Assembly (NCBI GenBank): GCA_030604585.1
Contig: JAUVVP010000151.1
Coordinates: forward strand, 1 to 5,967
Source of the DNA: Planctomycetota bacterium
GTDB taxonomy: Bacteria > Planctomycetota > Brocadiia > SM23-32
Length of the DNA stretch: 5,967 nucleotides
Reading direction: 5' to 3'
Shown: in pieces, positions 1-5,967 of the stretch
Position numbering within the stretch: position 1 is the first letter of the stretch
Layout: each line of letters opens with the position of its first letter
Notes under the pieces: model-generated
The model's database searches: none
Seen by the model: the letters and a program-made list of their open reading frames with translations, nothing else
Told to the model about the DNA's origin: nothing
Made by a program: the position numbers and the translations under genes

Positions 1-1
1 G

Positions 2-1216
2 GAGAACGATCGCTACTACGACCGGGACGGCTACTACACCAAGCCGGCGAACCACAGCGATTACCAGGACAACAGCGAGCGGTTCATCTTCCTCTCGCGC
101 GGCGCGCTGGAGCTGTGCAAGGCCGTCGGCCTCCAACCCGACATCTTCCACAGCCACGACTGGCCGACGGGGCTGGTGCCGGTTTACCTGAAATACCTCT
201 ACGAGGCCGACTTTCCCGAAACGGCCAGCGTCTTCACCATCCACAACATCTCCTACCAGGGCCTCTTCTGGCATTGGGACATGAACCTGGCCGGGCTGCC
301 CTGGAGCCTGTTCACCTGGCAGATGCTCGAATACTACGGGAACCTGTCCTTCCTGAAGGCGGGCCTGGTCTGCGCGGACAAGCTCACGACGGTCAGCAAG
401 CGATACGGCCAGGAGATCCAGACCGAGCAGTACGGCTGCGGCATGCACGGCGTGCTGCAAGAGCGCTCGGCCGACCTGCACGGCATCGTCAACGGCATAG
501 ACACCGCCCGCTGGAACCCGTCGAGCGATCCCCTCATTCCGGCCGGCTACTCGGCCGAGGACCTCTCGGGCAAGGCGGAGTGCAAGCGGGCGCTGCAGGA
601 GCGCTTCGGCCTGCGGGCGCAGGCCGACGTGCCGCTGATCGGCATGGTCTGCCGCCTGGTGGATCAGAAGGGGTTGGACCTGCTGGAGGAGGCGCTGCCG
701 AGCCTGCTGGAGCACGACGTGCAGTTCGTCCTGCTGGGGACAGGTGAACCCAGGTATCAGACCTTCCTCGGGCAGATGCACTCCAGCCACCCGCGTTCCT
801 GCGGCGTGCTGCTGGAGTACAACGACCGGGCGGCGCACCTGGTGGAGGCCGGCAGCGACATGTTCCTGATGCCCAGCCGCTTCGAGCCGTGCGGGCTGAA
901 CCAGCTCTACAGCCTGCGGTATGGCACGGTGCCCGTGGTGCGGGCCACCGGCGGCCTGGCGGACACCGTGACGGACTACACGGAGGAAGGGCTGCGGTCC
1001 GGCCGGGCAACGGGCTTCTGCTTCGAGCAGTACAGCGCCGCGGCGCTGCTGGAAGCCCTCACGCGGGCACTGGAGGTCTACGGTGAGCGGGACAACTGGC
1101 GCCGGCTCGTGCTGAACGGCATGCGACAGGACTGGTCCTGGCGGCGAAGCGCAGCAGAGTACGTCGAGGTGTATCGGAAGGCTTTGCAGAAGCTGCCGCA
1201 CGGGGTGTCAACCTGA
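2..1216 (+). CDS. glgA: Glycogen synthase (ADP-glucose), 5' end missing
   Basis: Transfers glucose from ADP-glucose to the non-reducing end of an alpha-1,4-glucan in the cytoplasm (GT5 family, GT-B fold). The frame is open from base 2, so 404 residues are visible. Bacterial GlgA is usually about 480-500 residues, so roughly the first 100, including the N-terminal KTGGL loop, lie outside the window. Visible family signatures are YQDNSERF near 62-85, FHSHDWPTGLVPVYL at about 146-190 (HDW histidine at 155), TIHNISYQG near 236-262, VSKRYGQEI near 392-418, and HGIVNGID near 479-502. The C-terminal domain has CRLVDQKGLDLL (Arg codon 653, Lys codon 668, matching the E. coli Arg300/Lys305 nucleotide-binding pair), PSRFEPCGLNQLYSLRYGT (catalytic-region Glu codon 884) and ATGGLADTV. 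Nothing looks damaged. glgC nearby favours ADP-glucose as donor. The stop is 17 nt before the kinase gene, which suggests co-transcription. The family call is firm. Confidence 0.96.
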   Translation, partial: ENDRYYDRDGYYTKPANHSDYQDNSERFIFLSRGALELCKAVGLQPDIFHSHDWPTGLVPVYLKYLYEADFPETASVFTIHNISYQGLFWHWDMNLAGLPWSLFTWQMLEYYGNLSFLKAGLVCADKLTTVSKRYGQEIQTEQYGCGMHGVLQERSADLHGIVNGIDTARWNPSSDPLIPAGYSAEDLSGKAECKRALQERFGLRAQADVPLIGMVCRLVDQKGLDLLEEALPSLLEHDVQFVLLGTGEPRYQTFLGQMHSSHPRSCGVLLEYNDRAAHLVEAGSDMFLMPSRFEPCGLNQLYSLRYGTVPVVRATGGLADTVTDYTEEGLRSGRATGFCFEQYSAAALLEALTRALEVYGERDNWRRLVLNGMRQDWSWRRSAAEYVEVYRKALQKLPHGVST

Positions 1217-1220
1217 GCGA

Positions 1221-1226
1221 GGGGAG
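1221..1226 (+). promoter_or_regulatory. Shine-Dalgarno site of the sensor kinase gene
   Basis: GGGGAG (within GAGGGGAG) lies 7 nt before the ATG at 1234. An in-frame TTG at 1228 is only 1 nt after this site, too close for normal initiation. The site therefore decides the start in favour of ATG 1234. Confidence 0.65.
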
Positions 1227-1233
1227 CTTGCGC

Positions 1234-4200
1234 ATGGCCGAACGGGCGGAAATAGCCGAACACCGCCGCAGGGCGGCCGACATCTTGCGGGAGTCCATGC
1301 CCGAGCTGATCAGCAGGTGGATGGAGAAGATCCGCCTGTTGACCCAGGAGAAAGGCGAGGAGGGAGCCGCCGCCGAGCGTACGCTGAGGGAAGACACGCG
1401 CGAGTTCGTTGACCTGCTGCTGTCCCGGTTGGAAGGAAGGGGTCCGGACGCCGACATTGCCGCCTTCTATCATCTCATCCTGCAGGGCCGCCAGCACAAC
1501 GTGAGGCTGGCCGACGTGGCTTACGTGCTGCTGGAGCTGAAGAGCGTCGGCAAGCAGATCATCTTCGAGAGGGTCGGCAACGAACTGGAGGCCTTCCGCG
1601 TCTCGCGCGTGGTGGACGACGCCATCGAGGCCGTGCTGCGCAAGAGCGCTGACCTGTATGAGCTGACCAGCGAGGCCGACCAGCTCACGGCCCAGGAGCG
1701 GCTCCAGGAGATATTCGCCGCATGGGACATGGAAGAAGCCCTCGCGGAGACGCAGACGCCGGCCGAAGTGTGCCGACTGGCCGCCGAGAAACTGGGGGCC
1801 GTGTGGGACCTGGCCGGCTGCCGGCTCCGCTTCAGCGACCCGGCCGACGGCGACACGCGGGACTTCATGGAGGGAGCCGAGCTGCCGATGCCCTTGGTCA
1901 AGGAGCGGCGGCAGTACCTGACCGACCGGGAGCTGGAGGCGGGAGGGGTGCTCAGCTTGCTGGAGGACGTTTGCCGGCGCCGGGAAGCCTGCATCTGCCC
2001 GGACGCCCTGCACGACGAGCGGATCGTCAATACTGCGGAGCTGGCCGAGGCCGGGGTGGCGAGCACGGCGTGCAGCCCACTGATCTCGCGGGGCAAGGTG
2101 GCGGGCGCCTTGCTGCTCTACGGCCGGCGGCCGGACACCTTCCGCGCGGCCGACAGGCGGCGCCTGGGCGACTTCGCCGGCGTGCTGGCCCTCGCCCTGG
2201 ACCGAACCGGCCGCCTGGAGCGCTCGCGCAAGGAGCTGAGCGAGGCGGAAGTGATCGCGCGCATCGGTCGGTCTCTGCTCGAGCTGCCGACCAGGGAGGC
2301 CCTGCTTCAGGGGGCGGCCGTGGCGCTGAGGGCTTTCCGAGATTACTTCGACGTGTCCCTCTTCCGCGTGGACCACGAGGCCGGCGAGTGCGTGCTGGTG
2401 GCCGAGGCCGGCCGCGGCAGGCGATACCGGCCCGATGAATACCGCCAGAAGATAGGGGAGGGCTTCATCGGGCTCTGCGTCCGGACCGGGGAGACCATCC
2501 GCGCCTCCGACCTGGCAAGCGACGCCAGGCGCCTGATCGCCTTCGAGGAGGAGTATTGCGCCCAGAGCGAGCTGGCCGTGCCGGTCAGGAAAGGCGATAG
2601 GGTGCTGGGGGTCATGCACTTCCTGTCGGAGCGGCAGGATGACTTCCCGGACAGTGAGGTGGCGGCGCTGGAGCACGTCTCCCCCCACATCGGTGTCGCG
2701 CTCCAGAACGCCAGCATGATCGTGCAGCGCCGTCACGACCGTTACGAGATCGAGCAGGCCCACCGCCAGCTTGCCAACATCATCCGCAGCACGGCCGTGG
2801 GGATCACCAGCTCGGACACCGAAGGTGTCTACACCCACTGGAGCCCGAGCTGTGAGGCATTGCTGGGCTACCGCGAGTCGGAGGTGGTGGCGCGCAAGAC
2901 GTCGGCCGACTTCGCCGCCGGGCCCTACGACCTGCGGGAGATGCTCGACAGGTGCCTGCGCGAGGGGCAGACGGTGGCCGAGCGGACCATGCTGCGCAAG
3001 GACGGCACGCCCCGCATCCTCAGGGAGACGCGCGTGCCGATGGAAGACGAGGAGGGCGGCCACGTCGGCTTTACGGCCTACCTGGTTGACATCACCGAGC
3101 GGAAGCGCGCCGAGGAGCGCCTGCGCCGCGAGCGCGACGCCCTGAACCTGGTCGTGGGCGCCATGGGGGCGGGGCTCGGCCTCTTTGACGGCGACCTGAG
3201 GATGCAGTGGGCCAACGCCACGATGATGAAGTGGTTCGAGTTCGGCCCCGAGGCGTTCGGCAAGGAATGTCACGAGATCTGCGCCGCCCGCTACTGCGAA
3301 ACCGATGGCTGCCCCATCGCCACGGCTATCGGGACCGGCCGGCCCGAGACCCGCATCCACGAGCACACCGACAGGACGGGCGCCTGGCACTGTTACCAGC
3401 AGGTCTTCACGCCGGTCTCGCGGGGAGAGACCCGCCTCGTGGTCCTCACTCTCGACATCACGGACCAGCGGCGTCAGACCGAGCAGATGCGGCTCATCAA
3501 CAAGCTGACGGAGAAGGTGGAGACCTCCCTGGACCTCGAAAAGGTGCTCCACCTGGTCTTGACCTGCGTGACGGCGGGCCATGCGATCGGCCTGAACCGG
3601 GCCTTCATCTTCCTGCTGGACGAACAGGGCCGCAGCCTGGAAGGCAAGATGGCCGTCGGGCCGGTCTCCCTGGCCGACGCCCGCCGCATCTGGGGCGAGC
3701 TGGACGAGAAGGACCAGAGCATCGAGGATCTGCTGGAATCGGCCTTTCTGGCGGCCAGCGACATGGACCTCACCGACCGCGTGAAGGGCCTGCGCGTGCC
3801 CCTCTCGGAGCATCGGGGCACCCTGGTCAGCACGCTCAACAGCCGCACCTCCGCGCACGTGGGCGAGGCACGCACGGACCCGCACATAAACCGTCGGCTT
3901 GCCGAACGGCTCGAGCTGGAGGAGTTCGTCTGCGTGCCTCTGGTGGCGCAGGACGAGCCGCTCGGCGTGATGCTGGCCGACAACAAGTACTCGCAGGCGC
4001 CGATCGGCCAGGAGCAGGTCGAACTGCTGGAGTTGTTCTCGCGCCAGGCCTCGCTGGCCATCGCCAACGCCCGGGCCTACGAGAGGATCCGCGACCAGCT
4101 CCAGGAACTCGAGCTCACCCGCGACAGGCTGATCGAAGCGGAGCGCATGGCCAGCGTGGGGCGGATGGCCAGCCACCTGGCCCACGAGATCCGCAACCCG

Positions 4201-4854
4201 CTGACGGCCATCGGGGGCTTCGCCGCCTCCATCGCCCGCCGGCATCAGGGCGTCCCCAGGACGCATCGCAACGCCATGATCATCTACGAGGAGGTGCGGC
4301 GCCTGGAGCGCACGCTCGTCAACGTGCTCGACTATACCCGCCCGCTGCGGCCCAGCAAGGTGCTGGTAAACATCAACGATGTCATCAGGGAAACGGTCGA
4401 ACAGTTCAGAACTCAGTTGCAGGAGCAGAACATATCTTTGCGCCTGTCCCTGGACGAAGGCGTGCCCCGGGTGCCCGCCGACGCCGAGATGATAAAGCAG
4501 ATCATCATCAACCTGGTGAAGAATGCCGTGGAGGCAATGGAGCGCAAGGGAAAGGGTGTCCTTTCCATCGGCACGGCTCGGGGCGACGGGGAAGTGGTCG
4601 TGCTGGTGCGCGACACGGGCGTCGGGATGGAGCAGGACACCATCGCCGACCTCTTCAGCCCCTTCTTCACCACTAAGATAGGCGGCATCGGCCTGGGGCT
4701 GTCGGTCTCCCGGCGCATCGTCGAGCAGCACAACGGCCGCGTCCTGGTGGACAGCGAGCTGGGCGTGGGCTCGACCTTCACGGTCACCCTCGGGCTGGCC
4801 GGCGCCGATGCGGAGAGGGAGCCGCGCCCCGTCCGGGACAAAGCCGCAGAATGA
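1234..4854 (+). CDS. Large soluble multi-sensor histidine kinase (RsbRD_N-like, GAF-GAF-PAS-PAS-GAF, HisKA, HATPase_c)
   Basis: A 1206-residue sensor kinase that should autophosphorylate on a histidine and pass the phosphate to a response regulator, very probably the one encoded next. Approximate order: residues 1-145 helical, resembling the RsbRD_N domain of stressosome proteins (tentative); GAF 165-325; GAF 347-493; PAS 513-624 ending in VDITERKRAEERL; PAS 637-749 ending in LDITDQRRQ; GAF 754-949 of the long type with an IWGELDEKDQSIEDLL insert; coiled coil 948-972; HisKA with H-box HLAHEIRNPLTAIGG (phospho-acceptor His984); HATPase_c 1083-1188 with N-box INLVKNAVEAM (Asn1097), G1 box RDTGVGM (Asp1127), F box LFSPFFTTK and G2 box GIGLGLS. 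All catalytic boxes look intact. No signal peptide or hydrophobic membrane span is seen, so it should be cytoplasmic. PAS 2 holds Cys679, 683, 688 and 693. There is no receiver domain, so it is a classical kinase. ATG 1234 was chosen from the Shine-Dalgarno spacing. The ligand is unknown. Kinase identity is firm; the GAF/PAS borders are approximate. Confidence 0.95.
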   Translation: MAERAEIAEHRRRAADILRESMPELISRWMEKIRLLTQEKGEEGAAAERTLREDTREFVDLLLSRLEGRGPDADIAAFYHLILQGRQHNVRLADVAYVLLELKSVGKQIIFERVGNELEAFRVSRVVDDAIEAVLRKSADLYELTSEADQLTAQERLQEIFAAWDMEEALAETQTPAEVCRLAAEKLGAVWDLAGCRLRFSDPADGDTRDFMEGAELPMPLVKERRQYLTDRELEAGGVLSLLEDVCRRREACICPDALHDERIVNTAELAEAGVASTACSPLISRGKVAGALLLYGRRPDTFRAADRRRLGDFAGVLALALDRTGRLERSRKELSEAEVIARIGRSLLELPTREALLQGAAVALRAFRDYFDVSLFRVDHEAGECVLVAEAGRGRRYRPDEYRQKIGEGFIGLCVRTGETIRASDLASDARRLIAFEEEYCAQSELAVPVRKGDRVLGVMHFLSERQDDFPDSEVAALEHVSPHIGVALQNASMIVQRRHDRYEIEQAHRQLANIIRSTAVGITSSDTEGVYTHWSPSCEALLGYRESEVVARKTSADFAAGPYDLREMLDRCLREGQTVAERTMLRKDGTPRILRETRVPMEDEEGGHVGFTAYLVDITERKRAEERLRRERDALNLVVGAMGAGLGLFDGDLRMQWANATMMKWFEFGPEAFGKECHEICAARYCETDGCPIATAIGTGRPETRIHEHTDRTGAWHCYQQVFTPVSRGETRLVVLTLDITDQRRQTEQMRLINKLTEKVETSLDLEKVLHLVLTCVTAGHAIGLNRAFIFLLDEQGRSLEGKMAVGPVSLADARRIWGELDEKDQSIEDLLESAFLAASDMDLTDRVKGLRVPLSEHRGTLVSTLNSRTSAHVGEARTDPHINRRLAERLELEEFVCVPLVAQDEPLGVMLADNKYSQAPIGQEQVELLELFSRQASLAIANARAYERIRDQLQELELTRDRLIEAERMASVGRMASHLAHEIRNPLTAIGGFAASIARRHQGVPRTHRNAMIIYEEVRRLERTLVNVLDYTRPLRPSKVLVNINDVIRETVEQFRTQLQEQNISLRLSLDEGVPRVPADAEMIKQIIINLVKNAVEAMERKGKGVLSIGTARGDGEVVVLVRDTGVGMEQDTIADLFSPFFTTKIGGIGLGLSVSRRIVEQHNGRVLVDSELGVGSTFTVTLGLAGADAEREPRPVRDKAAE

Positions 4855-4861
4855 AAGGGGG
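4854..4861 (+). promoter_or_regulatory. Shine-Dalgarno site of the response regulator gene
   Basis: AAAGGGGG begins on the last base of the kinase stop codon and lies 6 nt before the ATG at 4868. It supports this start over an upstream in-frame ATG at 4808 inside the kinase gene, which would add 20 residues not typical of a receiver N-terminus. Confidence 0.7.
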
Positions 4862-4867
4862 TCGCTT

Positions 4868-5245
4868 ATGGTCAGAATCCTGCTTGTCGAAGACGAGGAG
4901 AACGTGCGACTGCTCTACCAGCAGGAACTGGAGGATCGGGGCTACGAGGTCGTCTGCGCGGCCGACGGCAGAACGGCGGTGAGTCTGGCCCAGGAAACAG
5001 CCCCGGACGTGATCATCATGGACATCAACCTGCCGCAGAAGATGGACGGCATCGAGTCAATGTCCAAGATACTCAGCCATGACAGGGACATCCCGGTCAT
5101 TATCAACACCGGCTACAGTGAGTATCAGGATAACTTCATGAGTTGGGCGGCCGAAGCCTACGTGCTGAAATCGGCCGACACGCGGCCCCTGATAGCGGCG
5201 GTGGAGAAGGCGCTGCTCAAGCGTGGGCTGTCCAAAGGAGCCTGA
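4868..5245 (+). CDS. Single-domain CheY-like response regulator
   Basis: A 125-residue stand-alone receiver domain, the probable phosphate acceptor of the kinase 13 nt upstream. It starts MVRILLVEDEEN, with the Mg-binding acidic pair as Glu8-Asp9 (many receivers have Asp-Asp; Glu-Asp is also common). The phospho-acceptor is Asp52 in IIMDINLP, the switch Thr is Thr81 in VIINTGYSEY, the aromatic position is Tyr98 and the conserved Lys is Lys101 in AYVLKSAD. All five receiver functions are therefore present. The protein ends about four residues after the last helix's basic KR, so there is no DNA-binding, enzymatic or RNA-binding output domain. It must work by binding a partner, by relaying phosphate, or as a phosphate sink. 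The start at 4868 gives the normal receiver N-terminus and has a good Shine-Dalgarno site. Pairing with the kinase is inferred from adjacency; the family call is firm. Confidence 0.95.
   Translation: MVRILLVEDEENVRLLYQQELEDRGYEVVCAADGRTAVSLAQETAPDVIIMDINLPQKMDGIESMSKILSHDRDIPVIINTGYSEYQDNFMSWAAEAYVLKSADTRPLIAAVEKALLKRGLSKGA
5234..5240 (+). promoter_or_regulatory. Shine-Dalgarno-like AAAGGAG at the end of the response regulator gene
   Basis: AAAGGAG lies inside the last codons of the regulator gene. It is 4 nt before ATG 5245, which overlaps the TGA stop as TGATG, and 10 nt before ATG 5251. Both ATGs are in frame with glgC, so this site could drive translationally coupled initiation of a GlgC with 15-17 extra residues. 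Confidence 0.4.
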
Positions 5246-5252
5246 TGTTTAT

Positions 5253-5274
5253 GCGCCTGCCGGCCTGCCGGCGC
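5253..5274 (+). other. GC-rich hairpin before glgC (possible)
   Basis: GCCGG (5259-5263) can pair with CCGGC (5268-5272) around a CCTG loop, extended by a T-G wobble. Alternatively GCGCC (5253-5257) can pair with GGCGC (5270-5274). No T tract follows, so this is not a standard terminator. It lies between the two candidate Shine-Dalgarno sites of glgC and could modulate access to the starts. Short GC palindromes are common by chance in DNA this GC-rich. Confidence 0.2.
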
Positions 5275-5280
5275 AGCGGC

Positions 5281-5286
5281 GAGGAG
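5281..5286 (+). promoter_or_regulatory. Shine-Dalgarno site of glgC (preferred start)
   Basis: GAGGAG lies 9 nt before ATG 5296. This start puts the first beta strand (LVMVLAGGQG) about 14 residues into the protein, as expected for GlgC. Confidence 0.55.
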
Positions 5287-5295
5287 CCCCGTCAG

Positions 5296-5967
5296 ATGAC
5301 GCAGATCGAGCCCGCAGACGCCGTCAAGGGCACGCTGGTAATGGTCCTGGCCGGCGGTCAGGGCGAGAGGCTCTACCCCCTGACCAAGGACCGCGCCAAG
5401 CCGGCCGTGCCTTTCGCGGGCGCCTACCGCATCATTGACTTCGCCCTGAGCAACTGCCTCAACAGCGGACTGCGCAGGATCTACGTCCTGACCCAGTACA
5501 AGAGCGAGTCGCTGGACCGCCACATCCGATTCGGCTGGAACGTCCTCAACCCCGAACTCGGCGAGTGGATCGAGACGCGGCCCCCCCAGCAGAGGATGAG
5601 TTCGGACTGGTACCTCGGCACGGCGGACGCCATCTATCAGAACATCCACACGCTGGAGGACGAACGGCCGGCGCATGTGCTCGTCCTCAGCGGCGATCAC
5701 GTCTATCGAATGGACTACTCCCGGATGCTTCGCGCCCACGTGCAGAAGGGCGCCGACCTGACCGTCGCCTGTATCGAGCGGCCGCTGTCGGAGGCCGCCG
5801 GCCGGCTGGGTGTGCTGACCGCCGACCGCGACCAGCGCGTGGTCCGGTTCGAAGAGAAGCCTGCCGAGCCTGAACCCGCGGTCGGCGGCCGGGACGTCTG
5901 CCTCTGCTCGATGGGCGTCTACGCGTTCAGGACGGAGGCACTTGTGCGTCGCGTCATCCAGGACGCC
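5296..5967 (+). CDS. glgC: Glucose-1-phosphate adenylyltransferase (ADP-glucose pyrophosphorylase), 3' end missing
   Basis: Makes ADP-glucose and pyrophosphate from glucose-1-phosphate and ATP, the committing and usually allosterically controlled step of bacterial glycogen synthesis. The visible 224 residues cover most of the nucleotidyltransferase domain. The rest of it and the C-terminal left-handed beta-helix (family total usually about 400-430 residues) are beyond the edge. Motifs seen: LAGGQGERLYPLTKDRAKPA, YRIIDFALSNCLNSGLRRI, SSDWYLGTADAIYQN, LSGDHVYRMDY (catalytic Asp134, equivalent to E. coli Asp142), FEEKP (Lys188, equivalent to the E. coli Lys195 glucose-1-phosphate contact) and CSMGVYAF. 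The position matching E. coli Lys39, which contributes to fructose-1,6-bisphosphate activation, is Asp in TKDRAKP. That argues against E. coli-type control but does not identify the effector. In-frame ATGs at 5245 and 5251 are alternative starts. They would add a basic, non-conserved leader beginning MFMRLPACRR. Same strand as, and close behind, the response regulator. The family call is firm. Confidence 0.96.
   Translation, partial: MTQIEPADAVKGTLVMVLAGGQGERLYPLTKDRAKPAVPFAGAYRIIDFALSNCLNSGLRRIYVLTQYKSESLDRHIRFGWNVLNPELGEWIETRPPQQRMSSDWYLGTADAIYQNIHTLEDERPAHVLVLSGDHVYRMDYSRMLRAHVQKGADLTVACIERPLSEAAGRLGVLTADRDQRVVRFEEKPAEPEPAVGGRDVCLCSMGVYAFRTEALVRRVIQDA

Noticed and set aside
1228..1233. TTG at 1228 as the start of the sensor kinase.
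   Set aside because: Only 1 nt separates it from GGGGAG, whereas ATG 1234 has 7 nt spacing; the two give proteins differing by only two residues.
3207..4676. A 489-codon + strand reading frame in a different frame inside the kinase gene.
   Set aside because: Arg/Gly/Pro/Ala-rich product typical of an out-of-frame reading of GC-rich coding DNA; the kinase frame across the same bases encodes GAF, HisKA and part of HATPase_c.
1078..4731. A 1217-codon open reading frame on the - strand, antisense to almost the whole kinase gene and slightly longer than it.
   Set aside because: Its codons are in exact register with the kinase codons, so it stays open simply because the kinase uses no TTA, CTA or TCA codons there, as expected in GC-rich coding DNA. 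Its product is a compositionally biased His/Gln/Ala/Gly/Val-rich string with no recognisable domain, while the sense frame has complete kinase motifs.
4851..4854. ATGA overlap at the end of the kinase gene as a coupled start.
   Set aside because: The frame opened by this ATG does not encode the receiver domain; the true regulator start is ATG 4868 with its own Shine-Dalgarno site.
5581..5587. Run of seven C residues in glgC as a possible frameshift or phase-variation site.
   Set aside because: The GlgC motifs on both sides (SNCLNSG before, SSDWYLGTADAIYQN after) are in the same frame, so the gene is intact as read, and a C7 tract is unremarkable at this GC content.
5158..5739. A 193-codon - strand reading frame across the response regulator-glgC junction.
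   Set aside because: It opposes two clearly conserved genes, has no recognisable domain and no supporting ribosome-binding site or promoter that I can see.

Overview
The window is a GC-rich stretch of bacterial DNA. It carries four closely packed genes, all on the + strand: the 3' part of a glycogen synthase gene (glgA), a very large soluble hybrid-free sensor histidine kinase, a single-domain CheY-like response regulator, and the 5' part of an ADP-glucose pyrophosphorylase gene (glgC). Third codon positions are strongly G/C. TTA, CTA and TCA codons are absent from nearly the whole kinase gene, which is why a very long spurious antisense reading frame exists. The host cannot be named from this sequence. 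The GC-rich multi-GAF/PAS kinase and the type of CheY-like regulator would fit environmental groups such as Planctomycetota or the former Deltaproteobacteria, but that is only an impression.

Layout: glgA (open at the left edge) ends at 1216. The kinase starts 17 nt later at 1234 and ends at 4854. The response regulator starts 13 nt later at 4868 and ends at 5245. glgC starts at 5296, or at 5245/5251 in the same frame, and runs off the right edge. No gap exceeds about 50 nt, and I see no terminator or convincing internal promoter. The simplest reading is one operon with each downstream gene carrying its own Shine-Dalgarno sequence.

How the genes fit together: GlgC makes ADP-glucose from glucose-1-phosphate and ATP, and GlgA adds it to the growing alpha-1,4-glucan. 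Between these two genes of one pathway lies a complete phosphorelay pair. The kinase has no visible membrane segment. It reads as an N-terminal helical domain resembling RsbRD_N, then GAF-GAF-PAS-PAS-GAF, then HisKA and HATPase_c. Its second PAS domain has a four-cysteine cluster. The regulator has only a receiver domain, so if it acts here it must act through protein-protein contact rather than DNA binding. The arrangement suggests that carbon storage is tied to an intracellular (redox, energy or ligand) signal. This coupling is the most interesting feature of the window, but it is inferred from gene order only.
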